This document shows, piece after piece, positions 9,334 to 17,661 of a stretch of DNA of 64,000 nt. The DNA is from G965267605 sp965267605 (GTDB lineage Bacteria > Bacteroidota > Bacteroidia > Flavobacteriales_E > Vicingaceae): positions 1,240,001 to 1,304,000 of the forward strand of contig OZ254088.1 in the NCBI GenBank assembly GCA_965267605.1, written 5' to 3'. Every line of letters starts with the position of its first letter. Within the stretch, counting starts at the first letter, position 1. A program made the position numbers and the translations under genes. The notes under the pieces are model-generated. The model saw only the letters and a program-made list of their open reading frames with translations. It was not told the origin of the DNA and made no database searches.

Positions 9334-9616
9334 AAACAAATCTCAAACGCTGAAGGAGGTCGTAGATGAAATGCTTAAAGCATACGGCCTTGAATCAAAG
9401 CTTAAAAAGGTTCAGGTAACCAAGGCCTGGCACGAAATCCTTGGAAAGGCCGTTTCCAATAGAACTGCTAACCTGTACTTCAACGAGGACACATTGATCG
9501 TTAAGCTAAATAGTGCCGTTTTGAGAGAAGAACTCAGTCAGATGCGATCAGCCATCATCGAGCGATTAAATGCGGAGGTAGGGCAGGATGTGGTTAAAGA
9601 ACTGGTATTGAAGTGA
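9317..9616 (+). CDS. DUF721 protein (DciA-like)
   Basis: A small 99 aa basic protein of the DUF721 family, with the core ITNLYF-type strand seen here as NRTANLYFNEDTLIVKL and the LREELSQMRSAIIERLN helix. DUF721 includes DciA, a bacterial replicative-helicase loader, and is commonly next to recF. Assignment as DciA is from family and context. It overlaps recF at the start, and its TGA overlaps the GTG of the next gene. Confidence 0.8.
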   Translation: MGRLSKNKSQTLKEVVDEMLKAYGLESKLKKVQVTKAWHEILGKAVSNRTANLYFNEDTLIVKLNSAVLREELSQMRSAIIERLNAEVGQDVVKELVLK

Positions 9617-10161
9617 AGTTATTTAAGGGAGTAAAGCGAAAATTATCTGAGTACCAGCTCAAGCAGCGCGCTAAGAAATCGAAGCGAGAGGTACAGTTCC
9701 CGGGGCTAAAGCATTGTAAACATGCCTTGATTACAGGATACATCAAGTCCAAAGCCGATCTCGATGGATTTATGCAATTCCGCGAACGGTTGGTGAACGA
9801 AGGAGTGCAGGTGGATGGACTGCTTGGCTATGATGAGACCATTCCAGAAACCCAAAGAAGAATTCAGATAGAGCATTGCTTAATCATTACGCCTACGGAC
9901 CTGGAGAAGGTGCCTCTTCCAGAGGACATGGCCTACAAAAGATTGGTGCAAAAGGAGTATGATCTATTGGCTGATCTTAGTACCGAAGATTTCTACCCCA
10001 TCAAATATTGCTGTAGCCTATCCAAAAGCTTGTTTAAAATTGGTGCAAGTGAAGGATTTAGAGAAGAACATTTCGATGTTGTAATAGATGTTGGGACTAA
10101 CCAAAGCACTGCGTATCTTGCCGAGCAATTATTGCATTATATAAAAATGATAAACCCATGA
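9613..10161 (+). CDS. DUF6913 family protein
   Basis: A 182 aa protein starting with GTG in a GTGA overlap with DUF721. The very basic N-terminus (KGVKRKLSEYQLKQRAKKSKR) is followed by an alpha/beta domain with LITGYIKSKADLDGFMQF and the conserved FDVVIDVG strand near the C-terminus. It matches the Bacteroidetes family DUF6913, of unknown function, usually placed beside dapA. Its stop overlaps the dapA start (ATGA). Confidence 0.68.
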   Translation: MKLFKGVKRKLSEYQLKQRAKKSKREVQFPGLKHCKHALITGYIKSKADLDGFMQFRERLVNEGVQVDGLLGYDETIPETQRRIQIEHCLIITPTDLEKVPLPEDMAYKRLVQKEYDLLADLSTEDFYPIKYCCSLSKSLFKIGASEGFREEHFDVVIDVGTNQSTAYLAEQLLHYIKMINP

Positions 10162-11057
10162 ATTACAACTTTTTACGAGGAACAGGTGTAGCATTGGTTA
10201 CACCATTCAACGAAAGTGGAACCGTTGATGTTGATGGGTTGAAGAAATTAGTAAACCATGTCATCAACGGTGGAGTAGAATACCTGGTTGTTCTTGGAAC
10301 AACGGGCGAATCGGCAACCCTTGATAAACAGGAGAAACAGTTGGTGATGTCTACCATTAAGGAACACAATGCCGGTCGTGTGCCCATGGTATGTGGTATT
10401 GGTGGAAACAACACTGCTGAGATCGCTAACAGCCTTCAGAACACCGATCTTGATGGCTTCAGTGCAATCCTTTCAGTAAGCCCTTACTATAACAAGCCTA
10501 CGCAAGAAGGTATTTACCAGCATTACATGACATTGGATGCCGTGACACCACTTCCAATCATCCTTTATAATGTGCCAGGAAGGACAAGCTCCAACATGAC
10601 GGCAGAAACCACACTTCGCCTGGCTAACGATGCCAACAACATTGTTGCCATGAAGGAAGCCTCAGGCGACCTGGAGCAATGTATCCATATCATCAGACAG
10701 AAGCCTGAGGGATTCTACGTGGTATCTGGAGACGATGCATTGACCCTTCCCTTTGTTGCCTCTGGTGGTGATGGAGTAATCTCTGTAATTGGCAATGCCT
10801 TCCCAGAACAGTTCTCAGGCATGGTTCGTGCTGCGCTGGCTGGCAACATGGATGAGGCAAGATCTCTTAACAATGAGGTATATGCTATTATTCCTCAATT
10901 GTTCATTGAAGGAAATCCTGGAGGAGTGAAGGTATGTCTCGATGAACTTGGAGTCTGCGCTAATACGGTACGTTTACCGTTATGGCCGGTTTCCAAAGGA
11001 ACAGAAGCCACGTTAAGGCAAATGACACAAGCAACAATGAAAATGCCTGCTTCATAG
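10158..11057 (+). CDS. dapA: 4-hydroxy-tetrahydrodipicolinate synthase
   Basis: A 299 aa TIM-barrel enzyme of the lysine/diaminopimelate pathway that condenses pyruvate with aspartate semialdehyde. Motifs seen: GTTGESATL (pyruvate carboxylate binding), ILYNVPGRTS (catalytic Tyr) and IVAMKEASGDL with the Schiff-base lysine. Length is normal. It is the last gene of the recF run and is followed at once by a terminator that includes its stop codon. Confidence 0.95.
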   Translation: MNYNFLRGTGVALVTPFNESGTVDVDGLKKLVNHVINGGVEYLVVLGTTGESATLDKQEKQLVMSTIKEHNAGRVPMVCGIGGNNTAEIANSLQNTDLDGFSAILSVSPYYNKPTQEGIYQHYMTLDAVTPLPIILYNVPGRTSSNMTAETTLRLANDANNIVAMKEASGDLEQCIHIIRQKPEGFYVVSGDDALTLPFVASGGDGVISVIGNAFPEQFSGMVRAALAGNMDEARSLNNEVYAIIPQLFIEGNPGGVKVCLDELGVCANTVRLPLWPVSKGTEATLRQMTQATMKMPAS

Positions 11058-11070
11058 CAGGCATTTTTCT
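11043..11070. terminator. Bidirectional terminator between dapA and the PLP enzyme
   Basis: ATGCCTGC, six-base loop, GCAGGCAT forms an 8-bp perfect stem followed by TTTTCTTT on the plus strand. On the minus strand the stem is followed by TTTC, so it can also serve the convergent gene. The loop and distal arm contain the dapA stop. Confidence 0.8.
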
Positions 11071-11089
11071 TTAATGTATGTAGTTGTTG

Positions 11090-12343
11090 TTAGTCGAACC
11101 CACCGGCCGCAACAACATCCTTTCTATACTCACCAGCATCCAGCTTTTCCTTGATGCCTGCAAACGTTTTCACAGTGTAGTCAACATCCTCCAAACTATG
11201 CATAGCTGTTGGAATTAACCTTAGCATGATCACATCCTTAGGAACAACAGGGTAAAGAACGATAGAACAGAAGATGTTCATGTTCTCTCTCAAGTCAAAC
11301 GTAAGGTTCGATGCCTCACCAACACCCCCTTCAAGGAATACAGGTGTTACCTGTGTATTTGAAGTTCCAAGGTTAAAACCTTCTCCTTTCAGTCCTTGTT
11401 GAAGTCCTGTAGCTACAGTCCAAAGCTTTTCTCTTAGCTCTGGCATGGTTCTAAGCATATCCAATCTCTTCAAGGCACCAATAACCAACGGCATTGGAAG
11501 AGATTTTGCGAAAATCTGCGACCTCAAAGTATAACGTAGATAATTAATAATGCTCTCATCAGACGCGAGGAAGCCTCCAATGCTGGCCATAGCCTTTGCA
11601 AAGGTTCCAAAGTAGATGTCGATGCCGTCCTGGCAACCCTGTGCTTCACCAGTACCTGCACCGGTCTCACCCATAGTTCCAAATCCATGCGCATCATCCA
11701 CAAACAATCTGAACTTGTACTTTTCCTTAAGTGCACAAATGTCCTTCAGGTTGCCCTGATTACCCGACATTCCAAATACACCTTCAGTAATTACTAGAAT
11801 TGCTCCTTTGGTCTTTTCTGTGATCCTGGCAGCTCTTTCAAGCATTTTCTCCAGGTTCTCCATATCGTTATGCCCGTAAACGAAGCGCTTACCCTGATGA
11901 AGTCTAACGCCATCAATAATACAGGCGTGACTTTCAGCGTCATAAACGATCACATCATTACGATCAACAAGCGCATCAATGGCCGAAACCATTCCCTGGT
12001 AACCATAGTTCAGAAGAACCGCATCTTCTTTTGACTCGAACTGAGCAAGTTCTTGCTCTAGCTGCTCATGGTACTTGGTGTTTCCCGACATCATTCTGGC
12101 ACCCATTGGATAAGCCAGACCCCATTCTGCCGCTGCATCCGCATCGGCCTTTCTTACTTCAGGATGATTACCAAGACCTAGATAATTGTTCAAACTCCAT
12201 TGCAGTCTCTCCTTACCACGAAACATCATTCTTGGCCCAATTTCACCCTCCAATTTTGGAAATGTGAAATACCCGTGCGCCTTGCTAGAATACTGTCCCA
12301 GTGGGGACTGCCTTTCCCTTAGTTTATCGAATAAATCTGTCAT
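11090..12343 (-). CDS. PLP-dependent alpha-oxoamine synthase, probably serine palmitoyltransferase
   Basis: Start set at ATG 12343 (MTDLFDKLRERQSPLGQYSS), 417 aa; the longer open frame runs into the promoter. This fold-type I PLP enzyme of the alpha-oxoamine synthase group has DAESHACIIDGVRL, the PLP-contacting VDDAHGFGTMGETG, and FGTFAKAMASIGG with the Schiff-base lysine. In Bacteroidota this subfamily is usually serine palmitoyltransferase, which joins serine and an acyl thioester to begin sphingolipid synthesis. 2-amino-3-ketobutyrate CoA ligase and 8-amino-7-oxononanoate synthase are alternatives. No biotin or threonine-catabolism genes are nearby. Confidence 0.82.
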   Translation of the reverse strand: MTDLFDKLRERQSPLGQYSSKAHGYFTFPKLEGEIGPRMMFRGKERLQWSLNNYLGLGNHPEVRKADADAAAEWGLAYPMGARMMSGNTKYHEQLEQELAQFESKEDAVLLNYGYQGMVSAIDALVDRNDVIVYDAESHACIIDGVRLHQGKRFVYGHNDMENLEKMLERAARITEKTKGAILVITEGVFGMSGNQGNLKDICALKEKYKFRLFVDDAHGFGTMGETGAGTGEAQGCQDGIDIYFGTFAKAMASIGGFLASDESIINYLRYTLRSQIFAKSLPMPLVIGALKRLDMLRTMPELREKLWTVATGLQQGLKGEGFNLGTSNTQVTPVFLEGGVGEASNLTFDLRENMNIFCSIVLYPVVPKDVIMLRLIPTAMHSLEDVDYTVKTFAGIKEKLDAGEYRKDVVAAGGFD

Positions 12344-12360
12344 TGCGAGTAAATATGGAG

Positions 12361-12391
12361 CAAAGGTATATTTTTTGGTATACCAGCACAA
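12361..12391 (-). promoter_or_regulatory. Promoter of the PLP enzyme gene
   Basis: On the minus strand TTG, exactly 20 bases, then TACCTTTG, an exact TAnnTTTG -7 box about 18 bases before the ATG at 12343. This fixes the start codon downstream. The spacer contains the palindrome TGGTATACCA (12376-12385). Confidence 0.65.
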
Positions 12392-12448
12392 TTTCTCGAT
12401 TTAGCAGCTGTTAACAATTTGGCGTTCATTTTGCACGGCTTGAAAAAT

Positions 12449-12456
12449 TATATTTG
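12449..12456 (+). promoter_or_regulatory. bamD promoter -7 element
   Basis: TATATTTG, an exact match to TAnnTTTG, ends 5 bases before the bamD ATG. A TTTTG lies 15 bases upstream, closer than the usual 19-21. If used, the mRNA would be leaderless or nearly so. Confidence 0.45.
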
Positions 12457-12461
12457 CGGTC

Positions 12462-13556
12462 ATGAAGCACCTCATTTGGGCATCTTTTATAGTTCTCTTT
12501 GCTTCTTGCAGTGACTTTCAAAAGGTTTTGAAGTCGAATGACTTCGAATTGAAGCTTACAAGGGCAAAGGAATACTATGAAAAGGACGATTACTATCGTG
12601 CTCTTTCCTTGTATGAGGAATTAGTGCCTCAGTCGCGCGGTACAGGAAGGGCAGAAGAAATCTACTACTACTATTCTTACTGCCATTATTACCAGAACGA
12701 CTACATCCTGGGTGCTTACCATTTCAAGAAGTTCACAATGAACTTCCCTAACAGTAAGAAGGTAGAAGAGTGCCTTTTTATGGCTGCCATGTGCCATTAC
12801 AAGAACTCACCACCTTATTCTCTTGATCAAACGGACACAAAAAAGGCAATCAAGGAACTGGAGCTCTTTGTCAATAACTTCACACAAAGTGAGCGGATTG
12901 ATAGCTGCAATGCTTTGATAGATAAGCTGCGCGGCAAGCTCGAGAAGAAGGAATTTGAAATTGCCAAGCTGTATTTCAAAACACAGAACTATAGGGCCGC
13001 TGCAGAATCATTCTCAACATTTGTAACTGAGTTTCCCGATTCAGATCGGGCAGAGGAGAGCAGGTACCTGGCTATTCAAGCCCGTTATAATCTTGCAAAG
13101 AACAGTATCCCAAAGAAGAAACTTGAGCGGATCAACGATACATACGAGGCGTACACCGCATTTGTAGACCTTCATCCAAATAGCAAGTGGCTCAAGTCTG
13201 CAGAGAAGATATATGAAACGCTCAAACGTGACCAGGAACAAGAAGAGCTTTCCAGATGCAAGTATCTATACAAGTCTAAGAGGTATATGGAGGCCGCATC
13301 TTGTTACGAGAAATTCATTGATAAATTCCCTGGATCTGATAGAATTCCTGACTGTCAGTTGGAAGTCCTTGTCTGCAAATACGATTACGCAATGGAGCGT
13401 AATGCAGAAAAAAAACTGGAAAGAATTACTGATGCAATAAAAGCTTGTGCTAAATTTGCAGAATCTTTTCCCGAGCATATCTGGATTGACACAATCAACC
13501 GATTGCATGAAAAAGCCATAAAAGCACGGGACAAAGAGTTATCAAAACAATCATAG
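12462..13556 (+). CDS. bamD: BamD-like outer membrane assembly lipoprotein with duplicated C-terminal module
   Basis: A lipoprotein (signal peptide with lipobox FASC, Cys16) built of TPR-like helices, matching the BamD (YfiO) subunit of the beta-barrel assembly machine. The first 258 residues align with the normal flavobacterial BamD layout (SDFQKVLKSND, then EDYYRALSLYEELVPQ-type repeats). The protein is 364 aa, about 100 longer than usual, because residues about 165-258 are repeated at about 264-358. FPDSDR/FPGSDR and KKLERI/KKLERI are each offset by 98 residues. It is first in a row with rpoZ, coaBC, the porD-like gene and recN. Confidence 0.88.
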   Translation: MKHLIWASFIVLFASCSDFQKVLKSNDFELKLTRAKEYYEKDDYYRALSLYEELVPQSRGTGRAEEIYYYYSYCHYYQNDYILGAYHFKKFTMNFPNSKKVEECLFMAAMCHYKNSPPYSLDQTDTKKAIKELELFVNNFTQSERIDSCNALIDKLRGKLEKKEFEIAKLYFKTQNYRAAAESFSTFVTEFPDSDRAEESRYLAIQARYNLAKNSIPKKKLERINDTYEAYTAFVDLHPNSKWLKSAEKIYETLKRDQEQEELSRCKYLYKSKRYMEAASCYEKFIDKFPGSDRIPDCQLEVLVCKYDYAMERNAEKKLERITDAIKACAKFAESFPEHIWIDTINRLHEKAIKARDKELSKQS

Positions 13557-13561
13557 GAGCT

Positions 13562-13906
13562 ATGAACTTCAAGAAAACGAACGCAGCAGTAACCACGGTA
13601 ACGCGAAATACCAGTGAGTTAGAGGAGGGGACTGATAACATTTATGAGTCTACGGTAATTCTTGCGAAGAGAGCTAACCAAATTGGTAAAGCGATCAAAG
13701 AAGAGTTGACTCAGAAATTGAACGAGTTCGCCACGAATACTGACAATCTTGAGGAGATCTTTGAGAACAGGGAGCAAATCGAGATCTCAAAGTTCTATGA
13801 AAGCATCCCTAAGCCACCAGCAATTGCAATTCAGGAGTTTTCTGAAGGTGGTGTCTTCCACAGAATGCCTGAGGAAGGGGATCAAGCTTCTTCTGAGGAG
13901 GAATAA
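13562..13906 (+). CDS. rpoZ: DNA-directed RNA polymerase omega subunit, Bacteroidetes type
   Basis: A 114 aa protein with the Bacteroidetes omega (Rpb6-like) pattern: MNFKKTNAAVTTVTRN, then GNIYES-type helix (DNIYESTVILAKRANQIGKAI), then ENREQIEISKFYE. The C-terminus is acidic. Omega helps fold the beta-prime subunit and tunes ppGpp response. It is flanked by bamD and coaBC as in many Flavobacteriia. The TAA stop is followed in frame by CCC ATG, the coaBC start. Confidence 0.85.
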   Translation: MNFKKTNAAVTTVTRNTSELEEGTDNIYESTVILAKRANQIGKAIKEELTQKLNEFATNTDNLEEIFENREQIEISKFYESIPKPPAIAIQEFSEGGVFHRMPEEGDQASSEEE

Positions 13907-13909
13907 CCC

Positions 13910-15103
13910 ATGTTACAAGGCCGGAAAATACTGTTGGCCGTAGCCGGCAGTATTGCCGCGTATAAAAGCGCGCTTATCGTCAGATTGCTTGTAAAGCAAG
14001 GTGCAGAGGTACGCGTTATTCTCACTCCGTCCGCCAAAAACTTTGTAACCCCACTCACTTTAGCAACACTGTCTAAGAATCCTGTGGAATCGGAATACTT
14101 CGATGACAAAACAGGCGAGTGGACCAATCATGTTGATCTTGGCAATTGGGCGGATTTATTGGTGCTTGCACCAGCAACAGCCAATACACTTGCGAAAATG
14201 GCTACCGGTGTTTGTGATAACCTGGTATTGGCCACTTATCTCTCTGCAACGTGTGATACAATGATCGCGCCAGCGATGGACCGTGATATGCTCCAACACC
14301 AAAGTACAAGTTCAAACATCGCGGCATTAAAGGAGAGAGGTCACCAGTTCATTGACACGGAAGTAGGGGAGCTGGCAAGCGGTTTGTATGCAGATGGCAG
14401 GATGGCCGAGCCTGAAGTGATTGTAGATGCCATTACCGCTTATTTCACAAAAGACCTTCCCTTGGCAGGTAAAACTGTAGTGATCAGCGCTGGTCCAACC
14501 TACGAAGCTATTGATCCGGTTAGATTCATTGGAAACAGGTCATCTGGCAAAATGGGTTACGCGCTTGCAAAGGAAGCAATCGAACAGGGAGCAAAGGTTC
14601 ACCTGATATCCGGGCCAACTGCTGAGCATGCACTTCAGGGTATTGAGCTCACTGCCGTGGAATCTGCTTCAGAGATGTATCAGGAGGTTACCAAGGTGGC
14701 AGCATCGGCAGATGTTATTATCATGGCGGCAGCGGTGGCAGACTACAAACCAACCGAAGTTAGCGACACCAAGATCAAGAAAGATAGCGATGCTATGGCC
14801 ATTCAGTTGTCCAAAACCGAGGACATATTGCTGGAATTGGGAAAAAACAAACCCAAAGGCCAGCTGTTAATTGGGTTCGCTTTGGAAACCGACAATGAGC
14901 TCGAACACGCAAAAGGGAAACTTGAAAGAAAGAACCTTGATATGATCGTCCTTAACTCGTTGAAGGACAAGGGTGCAGGCTTCGGTGTAGACACAAACAA
15001 AGTCACCATTATTGAGAAAGACAATAAGGTGACTGAATACGAGTTAAAGAGCAAGGATGAAGTTGCCAAGGATATATTGGCGCATATCATCTCATCGTAT
15101 TAA
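13910..15103 (+). CDS. coaBC: Bifunctional CoaBC (phosphopantothenoylcysteine synthetase/decarboxylase)
   Basis: A 397 aa fusion of normal length. The N-terminal CoaC flavoprotein half has VAGSIAAYKSALIVR, the catalytic His in NHVDLGNWADLL, and LVLAPATANTLAKMATG. The C-terminal CoaB half has ISAGPTYEAIDPVRFIGNRS with a SSGKMG loop and the late DMIVLNSLKDKGAGFG-type segment. Together they convert 4'-phosphopantothenate plus cysteine to 4'-phosphopantetheine in coenzyme A synthesis. It lies three bases after rpoZ. Confidence 0.96.
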   Translation: MLQGRKILLAVAGSIAAYKSALIVRLLVKQGAEVRVILTPSAKNFVTPLTLATLSKNPVESEYFDDKTGEWTNHVDLGNWADLLVLAPATANTLAKMATGVCDNLVLATYLSATCDTMIAPAMDRDMLQHQSTSSNIAALKERGHQFIDTEVGELASGLYADGRMAEPEVIVDAITAYFTKDLPLAGKTVVISAGPTYEAIDPVRFIGNRSSGKMGYALAKEAIEQGAKVHLISGPTAEHALQGIELTAVESASEMYQEVTKVAASADVIIMAAAVADYKPTEVSDTKIKKDSDAMAIQLSKTEDILLELGKNKPKGQLLIGFALETDNELEHAKGKLERKNLDMIVLNSLKDKGAGFGVDTNKVTIIEKDNKVTEYELKSKDEVAKDILAHIISSY

Positions 15104-15112
15104 TTTTAGGCT

Positions 15113-16009
15113 ATGCTCAGAATTCTAGGTTTCTTGATTTGCACGAGCTGGGTACTGGCCACAACAGGACAGGAGCTTAATTGCACTGTTACCATCAACG
15201 CTACTCAGGTGGAAGGGTCTGAGAGAAGGGTGTTTGAGGTAATGGAGAAGGCCGTCTTCGAATTCATGAATTCAAGAAGGTGGACCAAAGACATCTTCAA
15301 GCCAGAAGAACGGATTGAGTGCAGTATTCTGTTCAATATTACCGAACGTGTTTCTTCCACCAGGTTCAAAGGGAACTTGATGGTGCAAAGCAGGCGTCCA
15401 ATCTATAATACATCCTACAACTCTACTTTATTGAACAGGGTAGATAAGCAGGTAGAGTTTGAGTTTGTGGAATTTGATCCATTGGACTTCTCGAAGACCA
15501 CGCATCTTTCAAATCTTACATCCATGCTGGCGTTTTATGCCTATTATATCATTGGGCTTGATTACGATTCGTACTCGCTTTATGGTGGTACGCAGCACTT
15601 TGTACAATGCCAGACCATTGTAAACAACGCCCAAAGTGCGCAGGAGAGAGGCTGGAAGTCGTTTGGAGACCTGGACAATAGATACTGGATGATCGAGAAC
15701 ACACTAAACAACGTTTTCAAGCCAATTCGCAAGTGTTACTTCGAGTACCACAGAATGGGATTTGACAAGATGCAGGCAGATGTACCTAAATCCAGAAAGG
15801 TGGTAAGTACTAGCCTGCAACAACTAAGCAATGTTTTTGATCAGAAACCAGGTTCATTTCAATTAAGGATGTTCTTCAATGCCAAAGCTGATGAGATTGT
15901 GAACTTATTCAAGGAGAGCTTCCCCGAAGAGAAAACCACGGTGGTCAATCTTCTCAATAGGATCAATCCGGCAAATACATCCAAGTACTCTAAAATCATG
16001 GCCAACTGA
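15113..16009 (+). CDS. porD: DUF4835 protein, T9SS-associated PorD-like
   Basis: A 298 aa exported protein (signal peptide MLRILGFLICTSWVLATTGQ). It has the DUF4835 features: NCTVTINATQVEG at the mature start, FEFVEFDPL in the middle, LTSMLAFYAYYIIGLDYDSYSLYGG, and FFNAKADEIVNLF near the end. DUF4835 proteins occur in Bacteroidota with type IX secretion and are called PorD in some annotations; the precise role is unclear. Position between coaBC and recN is the usual one. Its stop overlaps the recN start (TGATG). Confidence 0.78.
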   Translation: MLRILGFLICTSWVLATTGQELNCTVTINATQVEGSERRVFEVMEKAVFEFMNSRRWTKDIFKPEERIECSILFNITERVSSTRFKGNLMVQSRRPIYNTSYNSTLLNRVDKQVEFEFVEFDPLDFSKTTHLSNLTSMLAFYAYYIIGLDYDSYSLYGGTQHFVQCQTIVNNAQSAQERGWKSFGDLDNRYWMIENTLNNVFKPIRKCYFEYHRMGFDKMQADVPKSRKVVSTSLQQLSNVFDQKPGSFQLRMFFNAKADEIVNLFKESFPEEKTTVVNLLNRINPANTSKYSKIMAN

Positions 16010-17661
16010 TGCTCAGAAAGCTGATTGTTAGCAATTATGCGATCATCGAGCACGTTGAGATCAATTTCACGCATCCATTCAGTGTTTTCTCTGGTGAGAC
16101 AGGAGCGGGAAAGTCTATTATCCTGGAAGCCATAGGGCTTGTATTAGGAGACAGGGCAGACATCTCCGCCTTACGCAACAACGAACAAAAATGTGTGATC
16201 GAAGCAGTGCTGACCGCACCTGATAGTCTAAAGAGCGTTTTTGAGGCCCTGGATGTTGATTTCGAGCATGAAACAATCCTTAGAAGAGAAATTACTACTT
16301 CCGGAAGATCAAGGTCTTTCGTAAACGATACACCTATCAATCAGCAAGACCTGCGGTCTCTTGGGCAACAACTGCTGGATATCCACCACCAGCACGAGAA
16401 TGTAAAGCTGATGGATCCCGCCTTCCAGTTGGGCATCATAGATGGCTTTGCCGATCACAAGAAAGCACTCACAACATATATGAGTACTTACACTGATTAC
16501 TCGGCCAAAAACACGGAACTGGAAGCACTTCAACGCAATCTGCAGAACGACCTGAAGGAAAAGGATTTCTTAGAATACCAACTGGAGGAGATCAACAACT
16601 TCAATCCACAGACGTCTGATGCAGAATTGGAAGAACAATTCAACGTTCAGGCCAACGCGGAGAAGATCAAATCTGCGGTTAATGCTTCTGAACAGCTGTT
16701 AGATGCTGGCAATACTGGTGTGCTTGACCTATTGGCTGAATTGCAACGTCAACTACAAGCAGTGCAAGACGTGAACGATAAGTATGGTGAGCTTTACAAC
16801 CGGGTGACTTCGTCCTTGTTGGAACTTCAAGACCTGTCTAATGAAATTCAACTCATCAACAATGACCTCGAATTTGGGCAAGATGAGTTCATTAGGATGG
16901 AGCAAAGGCTTGATCAGCTGAATGCAATGCTTACCAAACACGGACTATCCAGTGTACAGCAGTTGCTTGAATTGAAGAATGAGTTGGAGAGCAAACTTCA
17001 TGGAGAAACATCGTCTGAAGAGAGAATAGCTGCATTGAGTAATGAAGTTGAAACCTTACGGGCTAAACTTCAGGAGCAGGGCAGTGGTATTACTTCTACC
17101 AGGTTAAATGTAATTGAGCGCCTATGTAGTGAACTTCAAGGATTGTTGAAGGAATTGGGAATGCCAGAAGCGTGTATTGTAATTGACCATGAAACATTGC
17201 AAGAGCCTGGTACTAAGGGATGGGATCAGTTCACCTGGAAATTTTCAGCGAACGAAGGATTTGAACCACAACCACTCAAATCAGTCGCTTCTGGTGGTGA
17301 ACTCGCAAGGCTGGCTTTGGGAATGAAGCATCTTTACGCCCGGACGCAACAATTACCTACCATCATCTTTGATGAGATTGATACAGGTGTGAGCGGTGAA
17401 ATAGCTGATAAGATTGGGCAGTTGATGCGAGCACTAAGCGGGAACACGCAGGTGATAACAATAACCCATTCGCCACAAGTGGCTGCCCGAGGAGACCAGC
17501 ATTACCTCATATCTAAACACAAGGAGGGAAGCATTACCAATTCTACAGTAACGTTGCTGGATGAAACCCAGCGTCTCGAAGAACTCGCGAAAATGCTATC
17601 TGGCAGTACCCTGACCAAAGAAGCCAGGGATAATGCCAGAATACTCTTGAGTGCTAATTAG
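16009..17661 (+). CDS. recN: DNA repair ATPase RecN
   Basis: A 550 aa SMC-like protein of typical RecN length. Walker A is FSGETGAGKS (about 29-38). Two coiled-coil arms flank the middle (about 155-360). The signature SVASGGELARLALGMK and Walker B TIIFDEIDTGVSGE are followed by ITHSPQVAARG. RecN helps repair double-strand breaks by linking DNA with RecA. It ends the bamD-recN run and meets the convergent protease gene with a 4-base overlap. Confidence 0.96.
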   Translation: MLRKLIVSNYAIIEHVEINFTHPFSVFSGETGAGKSIILEAIGLVLGDRADISALRNNEQKCVIEAVLTAPDSLKSVFEALDVDFEHETILRREITTSGRSRSFVNDTPINQQDLRSLGQQLLDIHHQHENVKLMDPAFQLGIIDGFADHKKALTTYMSTYTDYSAKNTELEALQRNLQNDLKEKDFLEYQLEEINNFNPQTSDAELEEQFNVQANAEKIKSAVNASEQLLDAGNTGVLDLLAELQRQLQAVQDVNDKYGELYNRVTSSLLELQDLSNEIQLINNDLEFGQDEFIRMEQRLDQLNAMLTKHGLSSVQQLLELKNELESKLHGETSSEERIAALSNEVETLRAKLQEQGSGITSTRLNVIERLCSELQGLLKELGMPEACIVIDHETLQEPGTKGWDQFTWKFSANEGFEPQPLKSVASGGELARLALGMKHLYARTQQLPTIIFDEIDTGVSGEIADKIGQLMRALSGNTQVITITHSPQVAARGDQHYLISKHKEGSITNSTVTLLDETQRLEELAKMLSGSTLTKEARDNARILLSAN

